36,193 nt of DNA from Sphingobacteriales bacterium (lineage in GTDB: Bacteria > Bacteroidota > Bacteroidia > Sphingobacteriales > Sphingobacteriaceae). The notes under the pieces were generated by a model that was not told where the DNA came from, did not search any database, and saw nothing but the letters and a program-made list of their open reading frames with translations. A program made the position numbers and the translations under genes. Shown here one piece after another: positions 14,541 through 23,490 of the stretch (its first letter is position 1; the number at the start of each line of letters is the position of its first letter). The DNA is taken from positions 1 to 36,193 of the forward strand of contig JAATFQ010000072.1 in assembly GCA_015655115.1 (NCBI GenBank). The letters are read 5' to 3'.

Positions 14541-16497
14541 CTTTTGATACTGCCTTTGTTACCTGTTTAGTTATTGGAAACCATACCTTCATTTCGCCCT
14601 TACCACGATTTGCCCATGCATAATAAGGTATAGCCGTAAAGTCTTTCCCTTTAAGCACCGTGACACCCTGTAAAAGATCAGTTGCAAATTGCGGTGTAAA
14701 CGAGGCAGACAGTGGCAGGCTAAGCGTACTTATCGTGGCACTGTTATCTTTCCACTCCGCACAATAGACCAGCGGGCCTCTTTGTAACGCGGCTTTACCG
14801 ATATCATCTTTTACATTCCTATCTGCCAGCACCTTATGTACTTCCATAGGTAGGTTCAGCTCCACTTTGTCGCCTGTTTTCCAGGCTCTGTTCAGCACGG
14901 CATACCCTTTTTCAATTACATATTCCGTTACTTTTCCATTGACCTTTAAAGTTACTCTGGCGGGAGCAGATTTGGCAAAACTATACAAGTCTGAAGGAAT
15001 AGCTACATTTTCTGCCCATCCAGGAATGCGGAAACGTATGGTAAACTGCTGCTCTCCGGCGGGGTTAATTACAAAGTTCAGCAATCCACTCCAGGGATAA
15101 TTATTCTGCTGCGTAACAGCAACTGGCTTACCTGCGATTTCCAGTTCGGCACTGCCGCTTATATAAAGATTCACATACATATCCTGTTCCTTTTGGGCAT
15201 ATATATAGCCCGGCAGCGAGGGTAAAAAGCGCGCTAAGTTTGTCGGGCAGCAGGAACATTCAAACCATCCCGAGCGTTCAGCTTCCAGTGCAGGATGTGT
15301 AAAATCATGGGTTACCTGCAGGGCATTAGTATAAAAAAAAGATTTACCATCAAGGCCAACGCCAGAAATTAGTCCGTTGTACAGTACCTTCTCCAGAACA
15401 TCTATATATTTCGCATCGCCATGCAGGGAAAACATCCGCTGGTTACAGAAAACATTGCCAATAGCGGCACAGGTTTCATTGTAAGCCGTCGCATTAGGCA
15501 GGTCGTAGTTAGCACCAAAACGCTCCCCGCCTGGAATAGCACCAATACCACCCTGAACATACATTTTCCTGGATACCATGTTATTCCATATTTTATCTAT
15601 CGCAGACAGATAGGCACTATCGCCCGTCAAAGCAGCAACATCGGCCATACCCGAATAGAGGTACATAGCGCGTACAGCATGCCCTTCGGCTTCATCCTGA
15701 CTGGTTACAGGCTCGTCATCCTGAAAGTAACTGCCGTTTTTAAATACATCAGTACTTGTTTTATCATATTTACGTTTACCCCGTTCATCGATAAAAAACT
15801 TCGCCAGTGTAAGGTAATCCTGTCTTCCTGTAATGCGGTAAAGGCGGACCAGTCCCATTTCTACAATCTCATGTCCCGGGGCTACCCCTCTTTTGCCAGG
15901 ACCAAAGGTTTGCACCAGCAGGTTGGCATTTGCCAGGGCTATATCCAGAAAGTTCTTTTTACCCGTTGCCTGATAATGTGCCGCAGCAGCTTCAAAAAGA
16001 TGGCCCGAGTTATACAACTCGTGGCTCATGTTATTTTCCTGCACCCAGCGTTCCGGGCCCGACCAGGGATGCGGGTGCTGCGGGTCGATTGTTCTGGCGG
16101 TATAAATATACCCATCAACTTCCTGTGCATTTTTAACCTTCGTGATCAGTGAATCTACATAAGCATCAAGCTGAGGGTCAGGATGGATAGCCATCGTATA
16201 CGAAGCACCTTCAATAGTTTTATAAATATCCGTATCATCAAAAGGGAACTTTGTACAAAACTTGCCACTTCTGGCAGCGGCCATCTCAAAATTCTTTATC
16301 CTCCCTGTATTTTCGCAACGCGCAAAAGAAGCAGGGATCGTAACAGTTCTGTTCGTTTCTATCCTCGGCAGCCAGAAAGTATCATTAAGCTTCACCTTAG
16401 TAAATGATAAAGGCTGGATAGGATAATCCTTCTGTTGTGCTAAAGCTATGCTGCTGCCCAAAATGGACAGCAGCATACAAACTACTTTATGTTTCAT
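14503..16497 (-). CDS. GH127 family glycosidase (beta-L-arabinofuranosidase type)
   Basis: A 664-residue exported (alpha/alpha)6-barrel enzyme of the former DUF1680 group. A signal peptide ends near IALA-QQ (residue 20). The metal and catalytic set of the Bifidobacterium HypBA1 enzyme (Glu338, Cys340, Cys417, Cys418) is matched almost residue for residue by Glu341 and Cys343 in NETCAAIGN, and by Cys416 and Cys417 in CSCCPTN. The cysteine-nucleophile mechanism should therefore be intact. Known GH127 members remove beta-L-arabinofuranose, and at least one gut enzyme acts on aceric acid of rhamnogalacturonan II, so the sugar is not fixed by sequence alone. It lies 83 nt after SusD and overlaps the SGNH gene by 38 nt. 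The C-terminal tail (KAVSKGAAKAMSKVETK) is an unusual basic alanine/lysine extension. Confidence 0.9.
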   Translation of the reverse strand: MKHKVVCMLLSILGSSIALAQQKDYPIQPLSFTKVKLNDTFWLPRIETNRTVTIPASFARCENTGRIKNFEMAAARSGKFCTKFPFDDTDIYKTIEGASYTMAIHPDPQLDAYVDSLITKVKNAQEVDGYIYTARTIDPQHPHPWSGPERWVQENNMSHELYNSGHLFEAAAAHYQATGKKNFLDIALANANLLVQTFGPGKRGVAPGHEIVEMGLVRLYRITGRQDYLTLAKFFIDERGKRKYDKTSTDVFKNGSYFQDDEPVTSQDEAEGHAVRAMYLYSGMADVAALTGDSAYLSAIDKIWNNMVSRKMYVQGGIGAIPGGERFGANYDLPNATAYNETCAAIGNVFCNQRMFSLHGDAKYIDVLEKVLYNGLISGVGLDGKSFFYTNALQVTHDFTHPALEAERSGWFECSCCPTNLARFLPSLPGYIYAQKEQDMYVNLYISGSAELEIAGKPVAVTQQNNYPWSGLLNFVINPAGEQQFTIRFRIPGWAENVAIPSDLYSFAKSAPARVTLKVNGKVTEYVIEKGYAVLNRAWKTGDKVELNLPMEVHKVLADRNVKDDIGKAALQRGPLVYCAEWKDNSATISTLSLPLSASFTPQFATDLLQGVTVLKGKDFTAIPYYAWANRGKGEMKVWFPITKQVTKAVSKGAAKAMSKVETK

Positions 16498-16580
16498 CTA
16501 TTTAGTATTTGTTTTCAATGTTAGACGGAGCGTTTTATGCAGGTTATCAATTAATTTTACAGGTATCGTCTTCATGCCGC

Positions 16581-18215
16581 TCAATACCCCGTATTTTGTT
16601 TAAGATTAGGATTATTGGAAAGCTCATTTCTCGGTATCGGCAGCAGCGCCCTGTAAGCACCATTTGGCGAGTGCGAAAACCATGATTTACTGGTAAATAC
16701 GCCAAACCTGATTAGATCCTGCCGCCTGCGGCCTTCAGTATTAAACTCCCAGCCCAGCTCATCCAGGAAACGCCCATATTGAATGTCGCCCCCGCCCTCC
16801 TGTGTAGTGCGGAGGTGATTGCGCAGCCCATAGTCATAACTACTGCCCTGCATCAGCTGTGCAGCAGTTACCGTTGCCTTAGCAGGATTATTAAGAAAAG
16901 ATCTCTGCCTTACCTGGGTAACCAGCGCCGCTGCACCTGCAGCATCACCTGTCCGCAACAGGCATTCTGCTTTCATCATCAGCACATCTGCATAGCGCAG
17001 CATCGGAAAATCATTGCTCATGCCCACCAGCGCTCCTTTTTTAAACTCAAATTTACCTAAGCGGTAGCCATGTACCTCCTCAGAAGAATCTACACCCGGC
17101 ACCTCATTGATATACTTTAGCGGCTGACCGTTAAAGGCGCCAAATGTACAGTTAATAGGTGCGCCGCCAGAAGTATATTGCTGTCCCTGGATATAATTAT
17201 CCTTCAGGCGGCTATCTTCCGGATCGAAGGTATTTACAAACTGAGGCGTAGCACATATTCCGCCCCAGGGTGAGTTCAGGAAATCATAAGTCTGCTGATT
17301 TTCAGGCTGCAAAGTTTCCATATGCAGGGTAAAACCATTAGCACCGTCGGCAGTATACTGTTCATCAAAAGGAATAGAAAAAATTATCTCCTTTGAACCC
17401 TCATTTTCAGTAAGAAAGATACTCTTCTGCCCAGCTTCCAGGGTGTAGGTATTGGAGTTGATGATTTCATTACACACTGCAATACATGTTGTCCATGCCG
17501 GGGTTCCTGTATATACCTGTGCGTTGATATAAACCTTTGCCAGTAAAGCATTCGCCGCCCAGTAGTTGAAACGCCCGTAGGTGGCCTGTGTATTCGCCTT
17601 GGTTAAATTAGGGAGGCTCTCGGTAATTTCCTTCACAATAAAATCATACACCTCTTTACGTGTACTTTGTGTCGGCAAAAAGCCTTTAGGCAGATCAAAT
17701 TTATCCACTACAGGCACATTGCCGAAAAAGTCGCACAGGGCATAATAAAACGAAGCCCGGAGTACCCTTAATTCTGCTACAGTCGCATCTTTACCCACCG
17801 CAATCGGGATCTGTCCGCTTTCAATCTGATAAATTACGCGGTTACAGGTGGTAATTCCACCGAATGCATTGTTCCAGATCTGGTAGTTATTGTCCTCATC
17901 GGAAGTCCAGCGGTGTTCATGTACCCTGCGGTAAATACCACCATCTACCCACCCATTAGGACGCGCAGGGATTACCGCTTCATCGCTCGAAATCTCATTG
18001 GTACGGAAAATAGAATTGGCGCTTCGGCCCAGCATCAGCGGCCGCCAATAAGTATATCCGGCCCCAACGAGTGCGTCAACATCCCCCGTAGTCGGGTTAA
18101 ACTGATCGGTAATAATGGTACTGTAGTTCTGATCTTTTAATTTGGTGCAGGAAGCGATCAGTATAAACATCGCACAGCTCAACAGTGTGCGAATAAAAAA
18201 ATATCTCGTTTTCAT
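16581..18215 (-). CDS. SusD/RagB family nutrient-binding outer-membrane lipoprotein
   Basis: A 544-residue surface glycan-binding lipoprotein that forms the lid of the SusC channel. The lipobox is LIASC with lipidated Cys23. The N-terminal SusD-like domain (about 25-220, with TPR-type helices such as NQIWNNAFGGITTCNRVI-like sequence) is followed by the RagB/SusD C-terminal domain ending in GRRRQDLIRFGVF and ALLPIPRNELSNNPNLKQN, both typical phrases. I chose the ATG at 18215 over an upstream TTG at 18224, because the ATG gives the usual MK...R signal peptide; it leaves 9 nt after the SusC stop. Its partner is SusC just upstream. Ligand specificity cannot be read from sequence. Confidence 0.95.
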   Translation of the reverse strand: MKTRYFFIRTLLSCAMFILIASCTKLKDQNYSTIITDQFNPTTGDVDALVGAGYTYWRPLMLGRSANSIFRTNEISSDEAVIPARPNGWVDGGIYRRVHEHRWTSDEDNNYQIWNNAFGGITTCNRVIYQIESGQIPIAVGKDATVAELRVLRASFYYALCDFFGNVPVVDKFDLPKGFLPTQSTRKEVYDFIVKEITESLPNLTKANTQATYGRFNYWAANALLAKVYINAQVYTGTPAWTTCIAVCNEIINSNTYTLEAGQKSIFLTENEGSKEIIFSIPFDEQYTADGANGFTLHMETLQPENQQTYDFLNSPWGGICATPQFVNTFDPEDSRLKDNYIQGQQYTSGGAPINCTFGAFNGQPLKYINEVPGVDSSEEVHGYRLGKFEFKKGALVGMSNDFPMLRYADVLMMKAECLLRTGDAAGAAALVTQVRQRSFLNNPAKATVTAAQLMQGSSYDYGLRNHLRTTQEGGGDIQYGRFLDELGWEFNTEGRRRQDLIRFGVFTSKSWFSHSPNGAYRALLPIPRNELSNNPNLKQNTGY

Positions 18216-18224
18216 CTTATTCAA

Positions 18225-21200
18225 TTAAAAGTTTGTAGAAAAACCAACAGTAAATGTCCTTGCCGTAGGGTATTTATCACGATTATCATTACCTGGTGCC
18301 AGGCCTCCCCTGTCCACCTCCGGATCAACACCTTTGTAGCCTGTAATCATAAATGTATTTAGGGTCGACGCATAAACCCGCGGATTATGAATAAACTTAG
18401 ACTTCAGATTGTTGAAAGTATAGCCCAGTGTGATATTGTCTACCTTCCAGAAATCGCCCTTCTCAATATAATAGCTGTTCAGTTCTATAGGCATATTTTT
18501 ATTCAGCACTGCTGTTCCGAACACTGGGTCGTAGGCGGACTTCAGCCTGTTGTAATTTTGTACACCAGTATTTTCGTAGTACATCCTTTGGAAATTCAGG
18601 ATCTCAAAGCCGAAAGCACCACGCATGGTAACCGACAAGTCCCAGTTTTTATAACGGAAATTATTGTTCCATCCTGCATAATATTTCGGCACACCATTGC
18701 CAAGCACCTTTTTTTCTTCAAAAGAGTGGTTAAAATCGTCGTATGCTACATCCTCACCATTTATCCCTTCATAGATCCATTTCCCATCAGAAGATACTCC
18801 CTTAACCTTAAAGCCATAGAAATCACCGATCTTGTCGCCAATACGTACAATATTTGTGAAAGTAGTTACCGGAGGTCCTGTAGCTCCTGTCGTAAAATAA
18901 TCTGTTGTCGTCTGGTAAAGGTCGTTAGAGAGACTGATCAGCTTATTGGCATTCGTAGAAAAGTTAAAACTCGTTGTCCATTCAAAATCTTTTGTACGGA
19001 TTGGCGAGATATTTAACAGCACCTCGATACCTTTATTTTGCATTGTACCCACATTGGCGCGGGTGGTATTATACAAATTCGGGGGACTAGGTACCTGATA
19101 GTCGTACAATAACCCTTTAATTTTCCTGTTGTACAAATCTACCGTACCTGTAACCAGGCCCTTCATCATACTAAAGTCCAGCCCTATATCAGTTTCATGT
19201 TTCTCTTCCCATCTTAAATCAGGATTAGGATTCTGCGAAGGCACAAGGATCTGGATCCATTGCCCATTGGAGAGCACAAAATTACCATATCCCAATAAGG
19301 CCACGGCGCCGAAGCCATTCGAAGGCTGATTACCGGTAACCCCATATCCCGCACGTAGTTTCAGGTCGTCAAAAATCTTCTGTCCCGACATAAAGCTTTC
19401 CTGCGTAATTCTCCATCCCGCCTGTACTGCCGGGAAATTACCGAAAGGAGATTTGGCACCATATAGCTGGCTCGCGCCCTCCCTTCTTAAACTCGCCAGC
19501 AATAGGTACCTGTCCTTGTAATTATAGGTAAGCCTGCTAAACAAACTCACTAAGTTGGTAGTAGAATAGTTGCTGTAAAGCGTACCCAGGCCACGGCCCG
19601 CAGCACGGCCAAGCCCTATATTATAATAGCTGAAAATATCAGTCGGGAAGTCGTAGTTGCGTTCATAGAAGATCAGCGTTTCATTCTCCTGATAGCTATA
19701 GCCACCCAGCAAAGAAAGACGGTGATCACCAAGAGTCTTATCATATTGCGCTGTAAACTCCATCAGGCGATCGATACTCTGGTTGCTGCCGATACTCGCA
19801 TAGCCATTTCTTTTATCCCTGATATTTGAGATATGGAATTTAGATTCAGAATAACCGCTATTCAGGTTAAACCTGCTGTAGGAACCCAGTGCATTGATTT
19901 TCAGGCCAGCGATAGGCGTATAAGTCAGCTGTGTAGTTAAGCGCTGTGTAGTATTCTGGTTGCGGCCATCGCTTTCATACAAGCGGCCCACAGGGTTATC
20001 ATATTCAAAATTATTCGGTTCCTCAAAATAGTGTCCTGTAGAATCCAGCAAAGGCGATGTCGGATTACGGATCAGGGCCTGTCTGTACGCAAAGCCGCTA
20101 AAGCTAATCCCGTCAGCCGTTTGCGTAAACTTGTTCTCCTGTACCAGGATGCCGACGTTCACTTTCAGTTTATCGTCGAACATATAATGATTCACATCCG
20201 TACGTGCGGTGAGCGTCTGGTTGTCAGATTTCTTAAAAATACCATTCAGCGACCTGTAATTTACGGTGGCGAGGTAATTCGTTTTACTATTCCCTCCCCT
20301 GAAAGTTAAATTATGGATTGTCGTGATCGGCGTTTCATTAGAAATCTCCTTCAGCCAGTCTACCGATGAACCAAGATCATAAGATTTATCCCTGATACCA
20401 TCCGCAATCTGCTGCCTGTAATCGGCGGCAGTAAGCATTTTTGGCGAGCGTACGGCCGACTGGGTACTCACCGATCCGGTATATTCCACAGAACTTTCAA
20501 ACTTACCGCTTGCTCTTTTAGTAGTAATAATGATTACACCATTGGTACCACGGACACCATAAATTGCGGCGGCAGAGCCATCTTTAAGCACATCGATCGA
20601 TTCAATATCTTCAGGTGCAACTGTCTTAAGCGTACTTGGCACACCATCTACCAGAATTAAAGGGTCAGAGTTGGCGCAAAACAAAGTAGTACTTCCGCGG
20701 AGGAGTATCTGGCTGCCCGAAGTTGGGTCGCCACTAGGCGCAGAGATAGAAAGACCTGCAACCTTACCCTGAATCAGCTGTCCCGCGTCCAGCACCGGGG
20801 CTTTCACAAAGTTCTCCGCTTTTATGGTAGCCACAGAACTCGTTACATCCCCTTTCCGCTGTTGCCCATATCCGATAACCACGATGTCATTCAGGGAAGT
20901 TGGAGTAACTTTTAGCTGTGCATCCAGTCGTGTTTTTCCGGCGGCAGCTATTTCCTGCGTAGTATAACCTACTGAAGAGAATACTAAGGTTACATTTGCA
21001 TTAGGTATATTCAAGGCATACTTTCCAGAACCATCCGTTTGAGTACCAATCCGTGTACCTTTAACCACCACACTTACCCCCGGCATGGGCTGGTTACTAT
21101 CATCAGTCACTGTTCCTGAAACAGTAACCTGCTGTTCGGTAGTAGCCGCGATTTGAGCGACAGGTTTTCTTTGAATAACCACAATCATTTTATCTAGCTT

Positions 21201-21518
21201 ATAGCTGAGCGGCTGCCCTTTAAAGCATAATTCCAGCGCCTCATTTAGCGGTGTGTGATTGAGTTTAAGATCTGCAACAGTAGCCCCGGCCAGCATTTGG
21301 CTGGTATATAGAAACTGATAACCCGTCTGGCTTTCAATCTCTTTAAAAACTTTCTCCATGGGAGCATTCCTCACTGTAAGAGTTATGGTTTGACCGTTAC
21401 TGGCTAAGGATACCTGGAGCAGGACTGTTAGCAGTAAAACAAAGGTGATTTTCATAACCAGCAGGTATTTTAGAATATAGGCAGGCAGCCTATACCCTGT
21501 AAGAGCATAAAAGTTCAT
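18225..21518 (-). CDS. SusC/RagA family TonB-linked outer-membrane transporter with STN domain
   Basis: A 1097-residue TonB-dependent transporter. After a signal sequence (about 22-42) come an STN signalling domain (about 44-115, TLTVRNAPMEKVFKEIESQ), a carboxypeptidase-regulatory-like beta domain (about 132-205), a plug with the SusC hallmark DIVVIGYGQQRKGDVTSSVA (211-230), LVDGVPS, and the beta barrel ending in FTVGFSTNF with terminal Phe. The STN domain contacts a FecR-type anti-sigma factor across the periplasm, and exactly such a gene lies 133 nt upstream. It pairs with SusD for import of oligosaccharides. A hairpin and a TAAGTTTG -7-like motif precede it, and the leader holds AACCAAATATAAA. 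The start at 21518 gives the 20-residue pre-extension (MNFYAL...) common in Pedobacter homologues; MKITF at codon 22 is the alternative. Confidence 0.95.
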   Translation of the reverse strand: MNFYALTGYRLPAYILKYLLVMKITFVLLLTVLLQVSLASNGQTITLTVRNAPMEKVFKEIESQTGYQFLYTSQMLAGATVADLKLNHTPLNEALELCFKGQPLSYKLDKMIVVIQRKPVAQIAATTEQQVTVSGTVTDDSNQPMPGVSVVVKGTRIGTQTDGSGKYALNIPNANVTLVFSSVGYTTQEIAAAGKTRLDAQLKVTPTSLNDIVVIGYGQQRKGDVTSSVATIKAENFVKAPVLDAGQLIQGKVAGLSISAPSGDPTSGSQILLRGSTTLFCANSDPLILVDGVPSTLKTVAPEDIESIDVLKDGSAAAIYGVRGTNGVIIITTKRASGKFESSVEYTGSVSTQSAVRSPKMLTAADYRQQIADGIRDKSYDLGSSVDWLKEISNETPITTIHNLTFRGGNSKTNYLATVNYRSLNGIFKKSDNQTLTARTDVNHYMFDDKLKVNVGILVQENKFTQTADGISFSGFAYRQALIRNPTSPLLDSTGHYFEEPNNFEYDNPVGRLYESDGRNQNTTQRLTTQLTYTPIAGLKINALGSYSRFNLNSGYSESKFHISNIRDKRNGYASIGSNQSIDRLMEFTAQYDKTLGDHRLSLLGGYSYQENETLIFYERNYDFPTDIFSYYNIGLGRAAGRGLGTLYSNYSTTNLVSLFSRLTYNYKDRYLLLASLRREGASQLYGAKSPFGNFPAVQAGWRITQESFMSGQKIFDDLKLRAGYGVTGNQPSNGFGAVALLGYGNFVLSNGQWIQILVPSQNPNPDLRWEEKHETDIGLDFSMMKGLVTGTVDLYNRKIKGLLYDYQVPSPPNLYNTTRANVGTMQNKGIEVLLNISPIRTKDFEWTTSFNFSTNANKLISLSNDLYQTTTDYFTTGATGPPVTTFTNIVRIGDKIGDFYGFKVKGVSSDGKWIYEGINGEDVAYDDFNHSFEEKKVLGNGVPKYYAGWNNNFRYKNWDLSVTMRGAFGFEILNFQRMYYENTGVQNYNRLKSAYDPVFGTAVLNKNMPIELNSYYIEKGDFWKVDNITLGYTFNNLKSKFIHNPRVYASTLNTFMITGYKGVDPEVDRGGLAPGNDNRDKYPTARTFTVGFSTNF

Positions 21519-21580
21519 ATCTTTGTGATGTTTGGATTTATATTTGGTTAACGTTATTGCATAATGATATCGGTGTAATC

Positions 21581-21616
21581 CAAACTTAAGTCAGAGTGTT
21601 CGAAGCACTCTGGCTT
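21581..21616 (-). promoter_or_regulatory. Hairpin and -7-like motif between FecR and SusC
   Basis: An 11-bp stem lies in the FecR-SusC gap: left arm 21588-21598 (AAGTCAGAGTG), right arm 21606-21616 (CACTCTGGCTT), with one G-U type pair and a 7-nt loop. On the minus strand TAAGTTTG (21588-21581), a match to TAnnTTTG, directly follows the stem. The arrangement could be an attenuator or terminator after the sigma/FecR transcript combined with a separate SusC promoter. The stem and motif are visible; the function is inferred. There is no U-tract on the minus strand. Confidence 0.4.
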
Positions 21617-21651
21617 ATGCTTTTATAGGATTAAGCACATTGTTGTATAAC

Positions 21652-22857
21652 TTATTCCATAACAATAATTCTCCTTTCTTCAATTTTAAAGTGTACAAGT
21701 CCTGTTAACTGTAGGGTATGGAGCACATCAGATAAGTTTTTCGAGCGGGGGACTACACCAACAAACTCCTCCTGGGTAACCTTACCGCGATATTCAATAT
21801 CCACATCGTACCATCTGGAGATTTTGTTCATCACTGTGTGGATCCGTTCGTTATTAAAAGCAAAATTCCCATTTTTCCATGCCATTACCTGGTCAATATC
21901 TGCATCTACAACTGCAATTCCGCTATTTACAACTGCCTGCTGGCCGGGAGTAATCAGGCGGGATGCCTTGCCGTCAGACACGCGAACAGAACCTTCCAGC
22001 AAAGTTGTTTGTATAGCAGGCTCATCCGCATAGGCCATTACATTAAAGTGTGTTCCCAAAACTTTAATCTGCGTGTGGTTCATATTTACGATAAATGGTT
22101 TGAGTTTATTTTTCGACACCTCAAAATACGCTTCGCCCGAAAGATCTACCACACGCTCAGAGCCAGCAAAAACAGCGGGAAACTTCAGCGTAGTACCTGC
22201 ATTTAGCCAAACCTTAGTTCCGTCTGGCAACGTAACGGTATACTTTCCACCCCTGGGCGTGGTTAAAGTATTATAACCCGCCGGTACAGATCCAGAATTT
22301 GAAGTTTCATGTGTTTTCGTATAAGCGAGTTCACCATCTTTCAGCTTATCAATACCAAATGTATTTTGTTGTGCCAGCCTGCCATTAGCCGTACCAGATA
22401 AAACGATGCTTTTGCCATCGGCCAGGGTTAGCACTGCCTTATTGCTACCAGGAACAATATGCTCAACCTTCCTGGCCAGTTGCATCTTTTGTACCCCGGC
22501 ACCCTGTTTAAAGAAAAGAAAAGCCGCACTACTGATCAGCAACAATGCTACGGCTGCAGCAGTATATTTCCATAGCTGGACAATCTTATCTCTGTTAGGG
22601 TTCTCCTCAATCATTTTAAACCCCGGACTATTCTCTATTCCATCCAATATACGCTCTATACGCCCTGAAAGTTCAGTATGCTGAACTGCATCCCCCTCAG
22701 GTGCATTTTCAAAATAGGCACTATATTTTTCGAGAATTTCCTTGATTTTATGTTCAGGTAAGCAATATAACCAACTCACAAACTGCTGATGTTCCTGTTC
22801 AGTCATTTCATTGGCGGTGAATTTTGAAAGAAGAATGTGTAATGCTTTTTCGTCCAT
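21652..22857 (-). CDS. FecR-family anti-sigma factor
   Basis: A 401-residue inner-membrane regulator. Residues 1-90 are a cytoplasmic helical anti-sigma domain that would hold the ECF factor. One membrane helix follows (about 98-117, TAAAVALLLISSAAFLFF). The periplasmic FecR domain has TPRGGKYTVTLPDGTKVWLNA, DLSGEAYFEV and IKVLGTHFNVMAY, which are textbook signatures. The C-terminal DUF4974/STN-like domain (about 330-401) contains NNERIHTVMNKISRWYDVDI. It should relay the loaded state of the STN domain of the adjacent SusC to the sigma factor. It lies 75 nt after the sigma gene and 133 nt before SusC, so the three form one regulatory unit. Confidence 0.95.
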   Translation of the reverse strand: MDEKALHILLSKFTANEMTEQEHQQFVSWLYCLPEHKIKEILEKYSAYFENAPEGDAVQHTELSGRIERILDGIENSPGFKMIEENPNRDKIVQLWKYTAAAVALLLISSAAFLFFKQGAGVQKMQLARKVEHIVPGSNKAVLTLADGKSIVLSGTANGRLAQQNTFGIDKLKDGELAYTKTHETSNSGSVPAGYNTLTTPRGGKYTVTLPDGTKVWLNAGTTLKFPAVFAGSERVVDLSGEAYFEVSKNKLKPFIVNMNHTQIKVLGTHFNVMAYADEPAIQTTLLEGSVRVSDGKASRLITPGQQAVVNSGIAVVDADIDQVMAWKNGNFAFNNERIHTVMNKISRWYDVDIEYRGKVTQEEFVGVVPRSKNLSDVLHTLQLTGLVHFKIEERRIIVME

Positions 22858-22932
22858 GATGGTAGTAAGACGAACAAGAGGGAAAAAAGGACCCCTCCGA
22901 TAAAAATAAATTCATAATTTCTATAAACAGGT

Positions 22933-23490
22933 TCAGGCAAGCCTGTCAAGCTTATGAATATATTCCCTGATAAAGCTTAAACCAGAGTACAGCTGCTTCT
23001 TAACCACCGACTTAGAGATAGACAGATGTGCTGCGATCTCATCTAAAGAAAGTTCATCATAGGTGCGGAGTTCAACAATGCGTTTTCGTTTTTCCGGCAG
23101 CTTATTAATCGCATCCTGCGTAATTCGCTTAAAATCGCGGCAGATCAGAGGGCTATCCGATCTCTCTGAACTATCCGCCTGCTGTTGTTCTGCCTGATGG
23201 ATAAACCTGGATTCCAATTGTGCTTTCCGTATTTTGTCCAGCAGCAAATTCTGGGCACTACGGTAAAGGTATGACTTAAAATGTTCTACCTTTTCGAGGT
23301 TTTTCCTATTTACCCAAATCTTCACAAAAAGGTCCTGCACCACTTCTTCCGAAGTTTCCTTAGATTTGCATATTAAATGAATATAACTATATATATTAGA
23401 CATATAATAGTTGTAAAGCTCATTAAAAGCTTTACGATCATCGTTAGCAACGCTTAACAATAGTTGGTGTTCATTAAGGGGGCTATTCAT
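22933..23490 (-). CDS. ECF RNA polymerase sigma-70 factor
   Basis: A 185-residue extracytoplasmic-function sigma factor. Region 2 (about 20-90) contains AFNELYNYYM, EEVVQDLFVKIWVNR and FKSYLYRSAQNLLLDKIRK; region 4 (about 122-178) has INKLPEKRKRIVELRTYDELSLDEIA and the helix-turn-helix SISKSVVKKQL. I chose the ATG at 23490; a longer reading from TTG at 23589 would add 33 residues of hydrophobic non-family sequence. It should be released by the neighbouring FecR protein and drive the SusC/SusD operon. Minus-strand matches to the -7 consensus lie at 23594-23587 (TAGGTTTG) and 23721-23714 (TATCTTTG). Confidence 0.93.
   Translation of the reverse strand: MNSPLNEHQLLLSVANDDRKAFNELYNYYMSNIYSYIHLICKSKETSEEVVQDLFVKIWVNRKNLEKVEHFKSYLYRSAQNLLLDKIRKAQLESRFIHQAEQQQADSSERSDSPLICRDFKRITQDAINKLPEKRKRIVELRTYDELSLDEIAAHLSISKSVVKKQLYSGLSFIREYIHKLDRLA

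Noticed and set aside
15421..16152. A 243-codon open frame on the plus strand inside GH127
   Set aside because: It is antisense to a gene with a complete active site, has no family resemblance, and long antisense frames are common opposite GC-richer coding DNA.
18387..19016. A 209-codon plus-strand open frame inside SusC
   Set aside because: Antisense shadow of the SusC barrel; composition and lack of motifs do not support a protein.
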